From Pseudomonadota bacterium (GTDB lineage Bacteria > Desulfobacterota > Desulfobulbia > Desulfobulbales > Desulfocapsaceae), in contig JAHJLI010000100.1 in assembly GCA_018821785.1 (NCBI GenBank), positions 1-60,929 on the forward strand: a stretch of 60,929 nt of DNA. The letters run 5' to 3'. The position numbers and the translations under genes were made by a program. This document shows, piece after piece, positions 1 through 7,416 of the stretch (position 1 is the stretch's first letter; the number at the start of each line of letters is the position of its first letter). The notes under the pieces are model-generated. The model searched no databases. It saw only the letters and a program-made list of their open reading frames with translations, and was not told the origin of the DNA.

Positions 1-423
1 CTTGAAGGTCACCCAGGGGTGGAGAGCGTCCAATATCTCGGGCTGAAGAACCACCCGCTACACGATCTGGCATCCCGGTATATGTGGCTGGTCGACGCCG
101 AATACGACGACCAATATAACCAGCCGGTCAACCGTTACGGCCATCTCCTGTCTTTCTGCGTCAAAGGCGGGGTGGAAAAAACCCGAAAGGTGTTCGACAA
201 CCTGCAGCGCATCTGGCGGGCCACCGATCTTGGCCGCATCAAGAGTGTCGCCACCATCCCGGCTATCTCCACCCACCAGCAGCAAGGCGAGGAAGGAAGG
301 GCCCTGGCCGGTATCCCCGGCAACATGATCCGTCTCTCGGTCGGCGCCGAACATCCTGCCGATATCATCGCCGATCTGGACCAGGCCTTTCAAGTAGCCA
401 AAAGGAAAGGAGGGAAGCCGTGA
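1..423 (+). CDS. Cys/Met-metabolism PLP enzyme (O-acetylhomoserine sulfhydrylase type), C-terminal part
   Basis: The reading frame is open from the first base of the window and ends at TGA 421-423, so only the C-terminal ~140 residues are visible. The segment resembles the small C-terminal domain of the Cys/Met-metabolism PLP-dependent family: a conserved LLSFCVKGG strand, then a region ending in IRLSVGAEHPADIIADLDQAF, typical of O-acetylhomoserine/O-succinylhomoserine sulfhydrylases. The active-site lysine would lie upstream and is not seen. The family makes homocysteine or related thioethers from activated homoserine in the cytoplasm. The next gene is convergent. A decayed second copy of this same 3' end lies at 3211-3342. 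The exact substrate cannot be told from this fragment. Confidence 0.85.
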   Translation, partial: LEGHPGVESVQYLGLKNHPLHDLASRYMWLVDAEYDDQYNQPVNRYGHLLSFCVKGGVEKTRKVFDNLQRIWRATDLGRIKSVATIPAISTHQQQGEEGRALAGIPGNMIRLSVGAEHPADIIADLDQAFQVAKRKGGKP

Positions 424-501
424 TGAAGGTCTCCACACCCCATATACAGGTTTTTACCATTCAGGGCAGGTCCCAAGGGCTGACTCCCAGATGAGCGTTG
501 T

Positions 502-1956
502 CTACCGTGCCTTTTGAATGTATTTTTTCACCGTGCGACGGTCTAGTTGGGTCCTTTGGGCCACCGCTTCATAGGTCCCAAAACGGTCGTAAAGAATACG
601 ACAGTAGTCGGACAACATCTCCTGGGCAGTCATCGAGCCGTTCTCTGCCCCTTGTGAAATCCTGGAGATAGCATTGCCGGAAGACTCATGTCGAGGCCAG
701 TCATAGGCGTTTTTCAAAAGCACACGCCTGACGCATTGCTCCAACTCCCTGACATTCCCAGGCCATGCATAGTTTTTCGGCTGGTTACCATCGAGAAAAT
801 CCTTCACCATTTTTACAATTTTTGTCGATGCTTGGCCAAGGATGCGCTTGATGATAAAAATGAGGATCTCGTCGATCTCGGTCGGATCCTCGGCCAGGCG
901 GCGGCGAAGAGGCGGGACCTCTATGATGTCAGAACAGAGCCGGTAATAGAAATCATCCCGAAATTCTTTCTGATGCCGCAGTTTTCCGATGTTTTTATTG
1001 GTTGCGGCAATAACACGACCTTGGAACCGCTCGAGTTTATGACAGCCGACTGGGGAATAGACTCTTTCCTGCAGTACCTGAAGGAGTTTGATCTGGACAG
1101 GAATGGCGACATCGCCGATCTCATCGAGGAATATCGCCCCGTATGGACTGCAGCGGGAGAAGATGCCGCTATGGGCCTCGACCGCACCGGTGAAGGCCCC
1201 TTTCGTATGGCCGAAAAGCTCGGATTCGATCAGTTGTTCCGAGTATTGGGAAAGATTAATCGAGACAAAGGCCTGGGTGAAGCTTTCGCTGAAGGTGCCA
1301 ATCTTTTGGTTGAAGGGAATAAAACCCGACCTCCCGATGGCCGCCGCTGCCAAACCCTTGCCGGACCCTGTCTCTCCAAGGAGCAACGTCGAGAAGTCTT
1401 CCATCCGATTCCATAGGAACTGGTCGTAGAGTGTGATATCCTTGGTGAAGATATTTTCCCACAGACTGCTCCGAAAATTCCGGATGCACTGGCTGCTGCC
1501 CGCGATGCCACTAATAAAATAGAAGGCCCTCCGCATTTGAAAAAACAGCGCAAAATATCGCAGACCCTCCTGCCGGGAAAACCCAAAATTAGAAAATTTC
1601 TGCAAGACATCTGCTGCGAAAACAACTCGGCAAGGTGTTGCTCCGACCCGAATTTGTTCCTCGATCAAACGATCATAGGCATGACAGGAGGTGTGGAAAA
1701 GAGAAAAGAGGATGCCATACCGAAGAAGCAACCTGTCCTGTTCGGAAAGACCTGACATTCCGGCTGGCTTATCTTTAATCACTGTTCTGATCTTTTCCGC
1801 CACCTTGGCCTCAAGGGCAGCGAGAATCTCTATATTCGGTGTGCCGGCATTCAGTCTTGTCAGCTCAAGATCGATGCTCCTCCGCTCTTCCCCAAACGGA
1901 TTTGAGAAGGCAGCCTGTTTGATTTTTGTAAAAAACTCCCTCTCTTCTACGTTCAT
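502..1956 (-). CDS. Sigma-54-dependent transcriptional activator (AAA+ with HTH)
   Basis: 484 residues. An N-terminal region of about 185 residues is not a receiver, PAS or GAF domain that I can recognise. It is followed by a full sigma-54 activator AAA+ domain: Walker A GETGSGKG at 194-201, the sigma-54 contact loop GAFTGA at 253-258, Walker B GAIFLDEIGD at about 273-282, and an arginine-rich FRDDFYYRL segment at about 332-340. The C-terminus (about 452-480) has a Fis-type helix-turn-helix ending RRTVKKYIQKAR. Such proteins bind upstream of -24/-12 promoters and hydrolyse ATP to open sigma-54 holoenzyme complexes. The gene is divergent from a PEP-CTERM gene that has an exact sigma-54 promoter, so it is probably its activator (inference). 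The signal sensed by the N-terminal region is unknown. Confidence 0.93.
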   Translation of the reverse strand: MNVEEREFFTKIKQAAFSNPFGEERRSIDLELTRLNAGTPNIEILAALEAKVAEKIRTVIKDKPAGMSGLSEQDRLLLRYGILFSLFHTSCHAYDRLIEEQIRVGATPCRVVFAADVLQKFSNFGFSRQEGLRYFALFFQMRRAFYFISGIAGSSQCIRNFRSSLWENIFTKDITLYDQFLWNRMEDFSTLLLGETGSGKGLAAAAIGRSGFIPFNQKIGTFSESFTQAFVSINLSQYSEQLIESELFGHTKGAFTGAVEAHSGIFSRCSPYGAIFLDEIGDVAIPVQIKLLQVLQERVYSPVGCHKLERFQGRVIAATNKNIGKLRHQKEFRDDFYYRLCSDIIEVPPLRRRLAEDPTEIDEILIFIIKRILGQASTKIVKMVKDFLDGNQPKNYAWPGNVRELEQCVRRVLLKNAYDWPRHESSGNAISRISQGAENGSMTAQEMLSDYCRILYDRFGTYEAVAQRTQLDRRTVKKYIQKAR

Positions 1957-1983
1957 TCATTGCCCCCTATGTTAATCAATATA

Positions 1984-2043
1984 TGTACGTGTATTGTGCA
2001 AAAAATGTCAACTCCCTTTTGTGTCGTGCGCAAATATACGTCA
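1984..2043. promoter_or_regulatory. Candidate upstream activator site: inverted pair of ~17-bp boxes
   Basis: Two related boxes face each other: TGTACGTGTATTGTGCA at 1984-2000 and TGCGCAAATATACGTCA at 2027-2043. The second is close to the reverse complement of the first, with a few differences and one small shift. They lie about 150-210 bases upstream of the expected start of the sigma-54 promoter at 2168-2183, the usual range for enhancer sites of sigma-54 activators. They also lie just upstream of the activator gene, so they could serve autoregulation. No binding data can be inferred from sequence alone. Confidence 0.45.
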
Positions 2044-2167
2044 GGCGTGAGTGAGCATTATTTTAATATCTTATTGTTCCTCGCCGGTATGTTCCTGGCC
2101 TGATTAGTTGGAGACAAGCCGTTGTCATACGCATACCAAAGCAGTCTTTTACCTACCCTCGACAACT

Positions 2168-2183
2168 TGGCACACCTCTTGCT
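2168..2183 (+). promoter_or_regulatory. Sigma-54 (-24/-12) promoter of the PEP-CTERM gene
   Basis: TGGCAC-ACCTC-TTGCT matches the sigma-54 consensus TGGCAC-N5-TTGCW at every defined position. The invariant GG (2169-2170) and GC (2181-2182) are 12 bases apart. The predicted start is near 2194, about 64 bases before the TTG start codon at 2258. A sigma-54 activator is encoded divergently next door. Confidence 0.85.
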
Positions 2184-2257
2184 CGCAGATATGACTGAAA
2201 AACCGTGGCGTGTCGTCTATTTCACAATCCATCTCTCTTCAACAAGGAGCATAGAAC

Positions 2258-3148
2258 TTGAAACACATACATCTTTTCACAATAGCTGGTTTGGCCATCA
2301 TCGCTTCTGCCCAATCTGCTCAGGCCTTGATCGTTGATTATGAATATGTTCAGAGTCACAATTTCAGTCAGGAAACCTATGATAAGATAGGCAAGCAGAC
2401 ATGGTTGTTCACGCATGCTTCTGTCGGTGGCAATATGATTGGGGGGATGAACACTTTACATTCAACCACACCAAACACATATCAGTTAAGCACTCAGTCA
2501 ATACCGTACGACCGTAACAAAATCCCGCCTGATCCGCCCCCTAGCCCACCTGCTTTGTTGACAGAGGGGAAAGTGTACGAAATAAATCGCGGGAATCCCG
2601 GATCAGAACTTAAATACGATTTCTTCGAGGCTACCTTGGAGAGCGGTTGGGGAAACAGTGTGGACTTTGTAATGGACAAGCTCTGTTATATTGATCAGGG
2701 AGCAAATGTTATCAATTACCTGCAAATGATGGAGGACTTGGACTCCAGATATTCCGCAACTTTTGTCTATACAACCATGCCACTCACGAACAGCACTGAT
2801 TCCAACAATGTGCTGCGCAATAATTATAATAACGCGGTGCGGGCCTATGCATTAGACCATGACAAGCTCCTTTACGATATAGCCGACCTTGAGGCCCATG
2901 ATGCCAGCGGTCGAGAGATTACCTTTATGAATGCCAGTGGAATTGAAATGCAAATGCTCTCCTCCGACTGGACCGTTGATGGTGGTCACCTTGACCCAGT
3001 TGGCCGTCTGATGATGGCAAAAGCATGGTACGCTGTTGCTGCCAGCCAAGAATCCGGCAACGACCCAGTTCCAGAGCCAGCCACAATGTTCCTTATGGGC
3101 ACCGGTTTGGTTGGACTTATTGCAGCACGCAAGCGGAAAAAATGCTGA
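2258..3148 (+). CDS. PEP-CTERM-anchored SGNH-hydrolase-like secreted protein
   Basis: 296 residues from a TTG start chosen because AAGGAG lies at 2244-2249. A signal peptide (about 1-23) ends SAQA. The mature part opens with WLFTHASVGGNM near residue 50, resembling the H-x-S-V-G-x-N segment of an SGNH-like family, and closes with DGGHLDPVGR near 245-254, which could supply the catalytic Asp/His pair. The C-terminus (271-296) is a PEP-CTERM signal: VPEPATMFLMGTGLVG followed by ARKRKKC. PEP-CTERM proteins are known to be processed by exosortase and often associate with exopolysaccharide. No exosortase is in this window. It is a single-gene unit with its own sigma-54 promoter and terminator. Hydrolase activity is inferred and its substrate unknown. 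Confidence 0.85.
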   Translation: MKHIHLFTIAGLAIIASAQSAQALIVDYEYVQSHNFSQETYDKIGKQTWLFTHASVGGNMIGGMNTLHSTTPNTYQLSTQSIPYDRNKIPPDPPPSPPALLTEGKVYEINRGNPGSELKYDFFEATLESGWGNSVDFVMDKLCYIDQGANVINYLQMMEDLDSRYSATFVYTTMPLTNSTDSNNVLRNNYNNAVRAYALDHDKLLYDIADLEAHDASGREITFMNASGIEMQMLSSDWTVDGGHLDPVGRLMMAKAWYAVAASQESGNDPVPEPATMFLMGTGLVGLIAARKRKKC

Positions 3149-3174
3149 TATTCAATCCAATATAGCAGTACACC

Positions 3175-3208
3175 AAAGCAGGGTCATGAATTTGGCTCTG
3201 CCTTTTTA
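3175..3208 (+). terminator. Rho-independent terminator of the PEP-CTERM gene
   Basis: AAAGCAGGGTC at 3175-3185 pairs with GGCTCTGCCTT at 3194-3204 (11 positions, one mismatch, two G-U pairs) around a loop of about 8 bases. The T-run begins inside the 3' arm. The hairpin lies about 30 bases after the stop codon at 3146-3148. Confidence 0.75.
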
Positions 3209-3210
3209 TT

Positions 3211-3342
3211 GGCTATGGATATCTTCTGTCTTTCAGTGTCAGAGGTGGCATGGGAAAAACCTGAAAGGTCTTCGATAATCTCCAGCTTATCTGGCTGGAC
3301 CAGGATCAGGCATTCCATGCGGCCAAACGAAAAGGAGGATAA
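3211..3342 (+). pseudogene. Decayed, internally deleted copy of the 3' end of the PLP enzyme
   Basis: Reading from 3211, the sequence gives GYGYLLSFSVRGGMGKT, then an in-frame stop, then KVFDNLQLIW, then LDQDQAFHAAKRKGG and a final TAA at 3340-3342. This matches the gene at 1-423 (RYGHLLSFCVKGGVEKT, RKVFDNLQRIW, DLDQAFQVAKRKGG) in the same order. About 50 residues between the two last blocks are missing, and one stop interrupts the frame. Nucleotide similarity is obvious by eye. It cannot encode a functional enzyme. The following stretch (3343-3505) shows nothing I can name. Confidence 0.85.
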
Positions 3343-3505
3343 TAATTCTGACGATGACCGCTACTCGACGCGACCGGGCCGGAACACACCGAACACAACA
3401 GAGAAATCATCCCAGACCCTAACCCCGAGGAAAAAGGTGACTGTTCAAGGCGGCCCTGATGGTTACGGTTAAGTCGCTATGTGATATGAGCGGAGGTCCA
3501 GTCTG

Positions 3506-5569
3506 CTATTGTTCCAGAGCATGTTCAGTGTCTCCTGAGAGAGATTTTTTGAAGGTGAGTTGCAGAGCATGGGCAAGTTCTGCCATGCTATAGGGTTTTT
3601 TAAGAAAGGTGGCGACACCCAGCTGCATGGCCGCCCGTATATCGTCGTTGACGGCATATCCACTTACAATCATAGCCTTCTGTCCTGGATGTATTTGGAC
3701 AATCTGTTCATAGGTCTCCCTGCCGTTAATACCCGGCTCCATGACCATGTCAAGAATAACCGCGTCCACTGCATTGCTTCTCAGGTATTCGATAGCCTTT
3801 TCGCCGGAAGAAACAGTGACAACCCGGTAACCGAGCTCGCCAAGCATCCGTTCGGCTATGCGGAGAAGCAAGGGCTCATCGTCGACAACAAGTAATTTTT
3901 CATTATTTCCCTGTAAGTAGCTGCTGAGGTTTTTTTCTGCAGGAAGATTGTCTGTCTCAGTAGCGCAGGGGAAATACAGTCTAAAACAGGTTCCCGCAGA
4001 ATTGCTGTCGACGGTTACCCAGCCATTGTGTTCCTGCATGGTATTCCATACAACCGCCAGGCCAAGACCTGAGCCGCTCATTCCCATCTGCTTGGTGGTG
4101 TAAAATGGCTCGAATATGCGTTCGAGATCTCTTGCTGATATTCCCGTTCCGCTATCGGCAACCGACACAACAACATACCTGGTATCCACGCCGTCAGGTT
4201 CTTCTCCATGTTTTATTTTGTTAGAAATTGAAACTGTTATTACTCCTGAATGACCAGTTGCTTCAACAGCGTTTGTGACAAGGTTCATCAGGCATTTTTT
4301 AACATGAACGGGCGAACATGCTATTATCTCTATACTTGCTTCACAGTGGAAATCTATACGGACCTGCGGATAGAGTTTTTGCAGCTGTCTATATTCCAGC
4401 GAATTGAAATATTCCTCGACAAGTTTTTTGACATTATGAGTAAAAAGAACTGTTGCGGTACTTCTAGCAATTGTCAGTAAGTCGGCAACAACCGCAGCGG
4501 CTCTTTTGCCAGCACCATGGATATCGACAAGCGGTTGATACAACTCGCTGCCTGGGTCAGTTTTGAGCAAAAGCAGCTCTGGGTAACTGACTATTCCAGC
4601 AAGAATATTGTTGAGATCGTGAGCGACACCACTTGCCAGCACTCCAAGGGCCTCCATTTTTTCGGCCCGGTGCAGCTTCAAGGCGATGAGTTCCCGCTCT
4701 TCTTCCGCCTTTTTTCGCTCTTCAAATTCCTTTAACAGATTTTCATTGGCCTCGACTAGTTCGGCAGTTCGTTGCCGTATGGTCTCCTCCAACAAGTTTT
4801 TATGGTCATGCAACATTTCTTCTACATGTATTCTTTCATCGATTTCATTCTGCAATTTTTCATTGATCTCTTCCAGCTCTTTGGAGTACCTGACTGTCCG
4901 TTCATTCATCTCTTCAAGTTCATCGAAGGCTGACGCGAGTGACAGTCTGGTCTGCTCCAGGCTCTTGCCCATCATCCCCATTTCGTCGCGCTGATCCCAG
5001 GCGAAAGGTGTATCCAGCTGTTTTTTTGCCAACCTTTCCGATTGACTGATGAGAATTTCTAAGGGCTGGATAATTTTCCTCCGCAACAGGAGAAAAAGAA
5101 TGAGTGTGCTGCAAAGAAAAGGTATCAGAAAAACGAGGAGGTCACGTGTTGTCTTGGTCTTAAGTGTCGTTTGCAAATAGCTTCTATCCATGGCTACGGT
5201 TACCGTCCCGATTTCCTTGCCGTGGTAGTATACTTTTTTGCGACGTTCAAGACTTTCATGGTTGGGTCCATATTCATTGTTTCTTTCTATAAAAACATCG
5301 TCTGCTGAATCAATTCTGATTCGGGTAATCCGCTTATCAGCCATGATAGCATTTACCAGAGGGATTCCGGCCTCGGGATAGAGGGACCAGAGAGATTCCT
5401 GTATGCCTAAAACAAGTATCTCAATGATACGGCCATGCTCCTTGTCCAGCTCGTTGAGCAAGATGGTGCGTTGATCACGGAGTGTCTGCCAACCAGCAAA
5501 AAGGACTGGGAGAAGAAAGCTCAACAAGAGGACAATGGCTATCGCCAGTCGGAGTCTGATATTGCGCAT
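3506..5569 (-). CDS. Membrane hybrid sensor histidine kinase with C-terminal receiver
   Basis: 687 residues. There are two membrane segments (about 8-27 and 143-163) flanking a periplasmic sensor region, a HAMP linker (about 164-218), a long coiled-coil (about 215-300), and a HisKA domain with the phosphorylated histidine at H317 in SGVAHDLNN. The HATPase domain has an N-box near 429-436, DSGTG at about 472-476 and a GSGLGL box at 499-504. The receiver domain (about 557-675) has phospho-acceptor D607 in VILDMVM and a conserved KKPY lysine near 657. The gene directly follows a periplasmic solute-binding protein (17-base gap), so the binding protein probably presents its ligand to this sensor. 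The receiver has no output domain, so a partner elsewhere is needed. The stimulus is unknown. Confidence 0.92.
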   Translation of the reverse strand: MRNIRLRLAIAIVLLLSFLLPVLFAGWQTLRDQRTILLNELDKEHGRIIEILVLGIQESLWSLYPEAGIPLVNAIMADKRITRIRIDSADDVFIERNNEYGPNHESLERRKKVYYHGKEIGTVTVAMDRSYLQTTLKTKTTRDLLVFLIPFLCSTLILFLLLRRKIIQPLEILISQSERLAKKQLDTPFAWDQRDEMGMMGKSLEQTRLSLASAFDELEEMNERTVRYSKELEEINEKLQNEIDERIHVEEMLHDHKNLLEETIRQRTAELVEANENLLKEFEERKKAEEERELIALKLHRAEKMEALGVLASGVAHDLNNILAGIVSYPELLLLKTDPGSELYQPLVDIHGAGKRAAAVVADLLTIARSTATVLFTHNVKKLVEEYFNSLEYRQLQKLYPQVRIDFHCEASIEIIACSPVHVKKCLMNLVTNAVEATGHSGVITVSISNKIKHGEEPDGVDTRYVVVSVADSGTGISARDLERIFEPFYTTKQMGMSGSGLGLAVVWNTMQEHNGWVTVDSNSAGTCFRLYFPCATETDNLPAEKNLSSYLQGNNEKLLVVDDEPLLLRIAERMLGELGYRVVTVSSGEKAIEYLRSNAVDAVILDMVMEPGINGRETYEQIVQIHPGQKAMIVSGYAVNDDIRAAMQLGVATFLKKPYSMAELAHALQLTFKKSLSGDTEHALEQ

Positions 5570-5586
5570 TTTACAAGTAGCAGGTC

Positions 5587-6384
5587 TTAGCGGAGGCCGT
5601 ATTCAGTGGCTATTTTATTATAATTGCCTGTATCCTTCAGATTTTTGATACAGCTGTCCAGGCTGTCAAGAAACTTTTCCGGTGAAGCAATACGAGGCGA
5701 TTTTTTTGAGATAGTGACATAATAGGTACTAGTTTTGATATCGAAATCAAGAATCTTGATCTGATCATAGACTCCTGCCTTTTTGGCCCGCCACAATATT
5801 GTATCACTGGTGTCGACAAAAACATCTACTATATCTTCCAACAGCATTCTCAGTGGAGCTTCTCCCATGGTTGTGGTGATCAGTGATCCTTCAGCCTGAC
5901 GCTTCTGAACATATTCGAAAAAATCGGCCGAATATTTCAACCCGGCTAAATGACCGAGGCGCAGTTTGTCAAAGTCCTTCAGTGAGTTGATTGTGATGTT
6001 GGAGCTTGCCAGAACAACTGGACGGTAACCGGAAACAAAGAGTGGTTCCTTGCCATAGGTAACAAAGGCTTCTCTCTCTTTGTTTTGGGAAAAGATTGCA
6101 ACATCGATCTGGCCGTTTTGGATATATGAATACATCCTCTTTACCGGCAAAAACTCATACACAGGCTGTAAGCCGGATTTGGGGATGCAAATATCCAGCA
6201 ACTCTCTGACAAATCCAGGCTCACTCCCCGGTGAATTGCCGAAATAGTAGGGTGGCCAGTCGTTTTCGACAACAATGACCGTATTTGGTGACTCTGCATC
6301 CGCTAGAGAGTCCTGGAGGGTGAAGAATGGCAGCAGCAGCAGACACAGCAGCGGCCAGGCAATTTCTTTATTTGAATATCTCAT
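5587..6384 (-). CDS. Periplasmic solute-binding protein, family 3 type
   Basis: 265 residues with a signal peptide of about 28 residues (hydrophobic core WPLLCLLLLPFFTL, cleavage near ADA). The mature protein starts VIVVENDWPPYYF, the usual first strand of bacterial extracellular solute-binding family 3, and has the later IDVAIFSQNKERE segment seen in this fold. No amino-acid permease or ATPase genes accompany it. It is the first gene of a two-gene unit with the sensor kinase, so it more likely acts as a ligand-sensing subunit than as a transporter component (inference). The ligand cannot be predicted. Confidence 0.85.
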   Translation of the reverse strand: MRYSNKEIAWPLLCLLLLPFFTLQDSLADAESPNTVIVVENDWPPYYFGNSPGSEPGFVRELLDICIPKSGLQPVYEFLPVKRMYSYIQNGQIDVAIFSQNKEREAFVTYGKEPLFVSGYRPVVLASSNITINSLKDFDKLRLGHLAGLKYSADFFEYVQKRQAEGSLITTTMGEAPLRMLLEDIVDVFVDTSDTILWRAKKAGVYDQIKILDFDIKTSTYYVTISKKSPRIASPEKFLDSLDSCIKNLKDTGNYNKIATEYGLR

Positions 6385-6738
6385 GGAAAGAAGACATGTG
6401 TTGGTGATTAATAAAAAATAAAAACAAATATGATTATATCAGAAATTCTTGATTTTGAAGAAATATTTTTATCAGGAGTCCTTACCCATACAACGATACA
6501 TGTTCCTGGCTACCTGCTGCCTTTTTTTCTTCCGATGTGATAAATAGACGCGGCACTTTCGGTATTGAAGCCACGCAACGGCAGTACGGTTTTCAATAGC
6601 AGCCTAAGCTGTGAGGTCGAAATAACTGATGCCATTTTTTGCCAATCTGATTTTAAGGTGCCAGATAAAGAAATAACCGAGCATTCAGGTCAAAATATGG
6701 TAATGCCAACCTGGAAATTTTCGCATCTTCTATTGACG
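6385..6738. other. Intergenic spacer with no recognised feature
   Basis: 354 bases between the efflux ATPase stop and the binding-protein start. The left part is AT-rich and could hold the promoter of the binding protein/sensor pair. I find no convincing -35/-10, sigma-54 site, hairpin terminator or small gene. Confidence 0.5.
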
Positions 6739-7416
6739 TTACCCACCGACCACTCGGCTGTCGACGATATGAATTGACCTGGTGGCTTCTGCAACCATTT
6801 CAAGATCATGGGAGACATAAATAATGGTCATGCCGTCCGCTGCAAGTTCTTTGAGCATGGCGATAATTGCTTTCCCCGTTGCCCTGTCAAGGTTACCGGT
6901 AGGCTCGTCCGCCAGCAAAATTTTAGGCTTGCTGACAATGGCCCTGGCAATGGCCACTCTCTGTTTTTCTCCCCCTGAAAGCTCATTAGGGTGGTGGCTG
7001 ACACGCGCTGCCAACCCAACCCTCGTCAGGACATCAAGGGCCCTGGCTTTTCTTTTCCGACCAGCTATTCCGGCGTATATAAGTGGAAGCTCGACATTTT
7101 TCAGCGCCGAGGCCCTTGGTAGCAAATTGAAGTTCTGAAAGACAAAGCCTATTGTGGAATTCCTGATTTGTGCCATCTGACTTGCCGTCCTGCCTGCCAC
7201 CTCCTCAGCCAAAAGACAATACCCACCACTGGTCGGTGTCAACATACAGCCCAGAATATGCATGAGGGTGCTCTTGCCGGATCCGGATGGTCCTGATATT
7301 GCCACAAATTCTCCAGAGCCAATGGACAACGAAATATTCTGCAGGGCAAACACTTGTTTTCCCCCACCATAGGTGTAACAGATATTGTCCAGCTCTATGA
7401 CAGCTGACTTATTCAT
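6739..7416 (-). CDS. ABC transporter ATPase of MacB/LolD type
   Basis: 225 residues, the usual size for this family. It has Walker A GPSGSGKST, Q-loop segment FVFQNFNLLPRASALKNVELP, signature LSGGEKQRVAIARA, Walker B ILLADEPTGNLD and an H-loop in YVSHD. This is the stand-alone ATPase form of the MacB/LolD group, which powers a membrane FtsX-like permease. It overlaps the permease stop by 8 bases, so the two are translationally coupled. It forms a four-gene pump with the permease, HlyD-type adaptor and TolC-type channel upstream, all on the minus strand. Its substrate is probably the product of the biosynthetic genes preceding it (inference). Confidence 0.93.
   Translation of the reverse strand: MNKSAVIELDNICYTYGGGKQVFALQNISLSIGSGEFVAISGPSGSGKSTLMHILGCMLTPTSGGYCLLAEEVAGRTASQMAQIRNSTIGFVFQNFNLLPRASALKNVELPLIYAGIAGRKRKARALDVLTRVGLAARVSHHPNELSGGEKQRVAIARAIVSKPKILLADEPTGNLDRATGKAIIAMLKELAADGMTIIYVSHDLEMVAEATRSIHIVDSRVVGG

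Noticed and set aside
2122-2337. Open frame on the plus strand across the sigma-54 promoter
   Set aside because: It overlaps the promoter and the start of the PEP-CTERM gene in another frame and has no ribosome site or recognisable product.
3209-3472. Open frame on the plus strand after the terminator
   Set aside because: It reads the decayed PLP-enzyme copy in the wrong frame; the homologous frame is interrupted by a stop.
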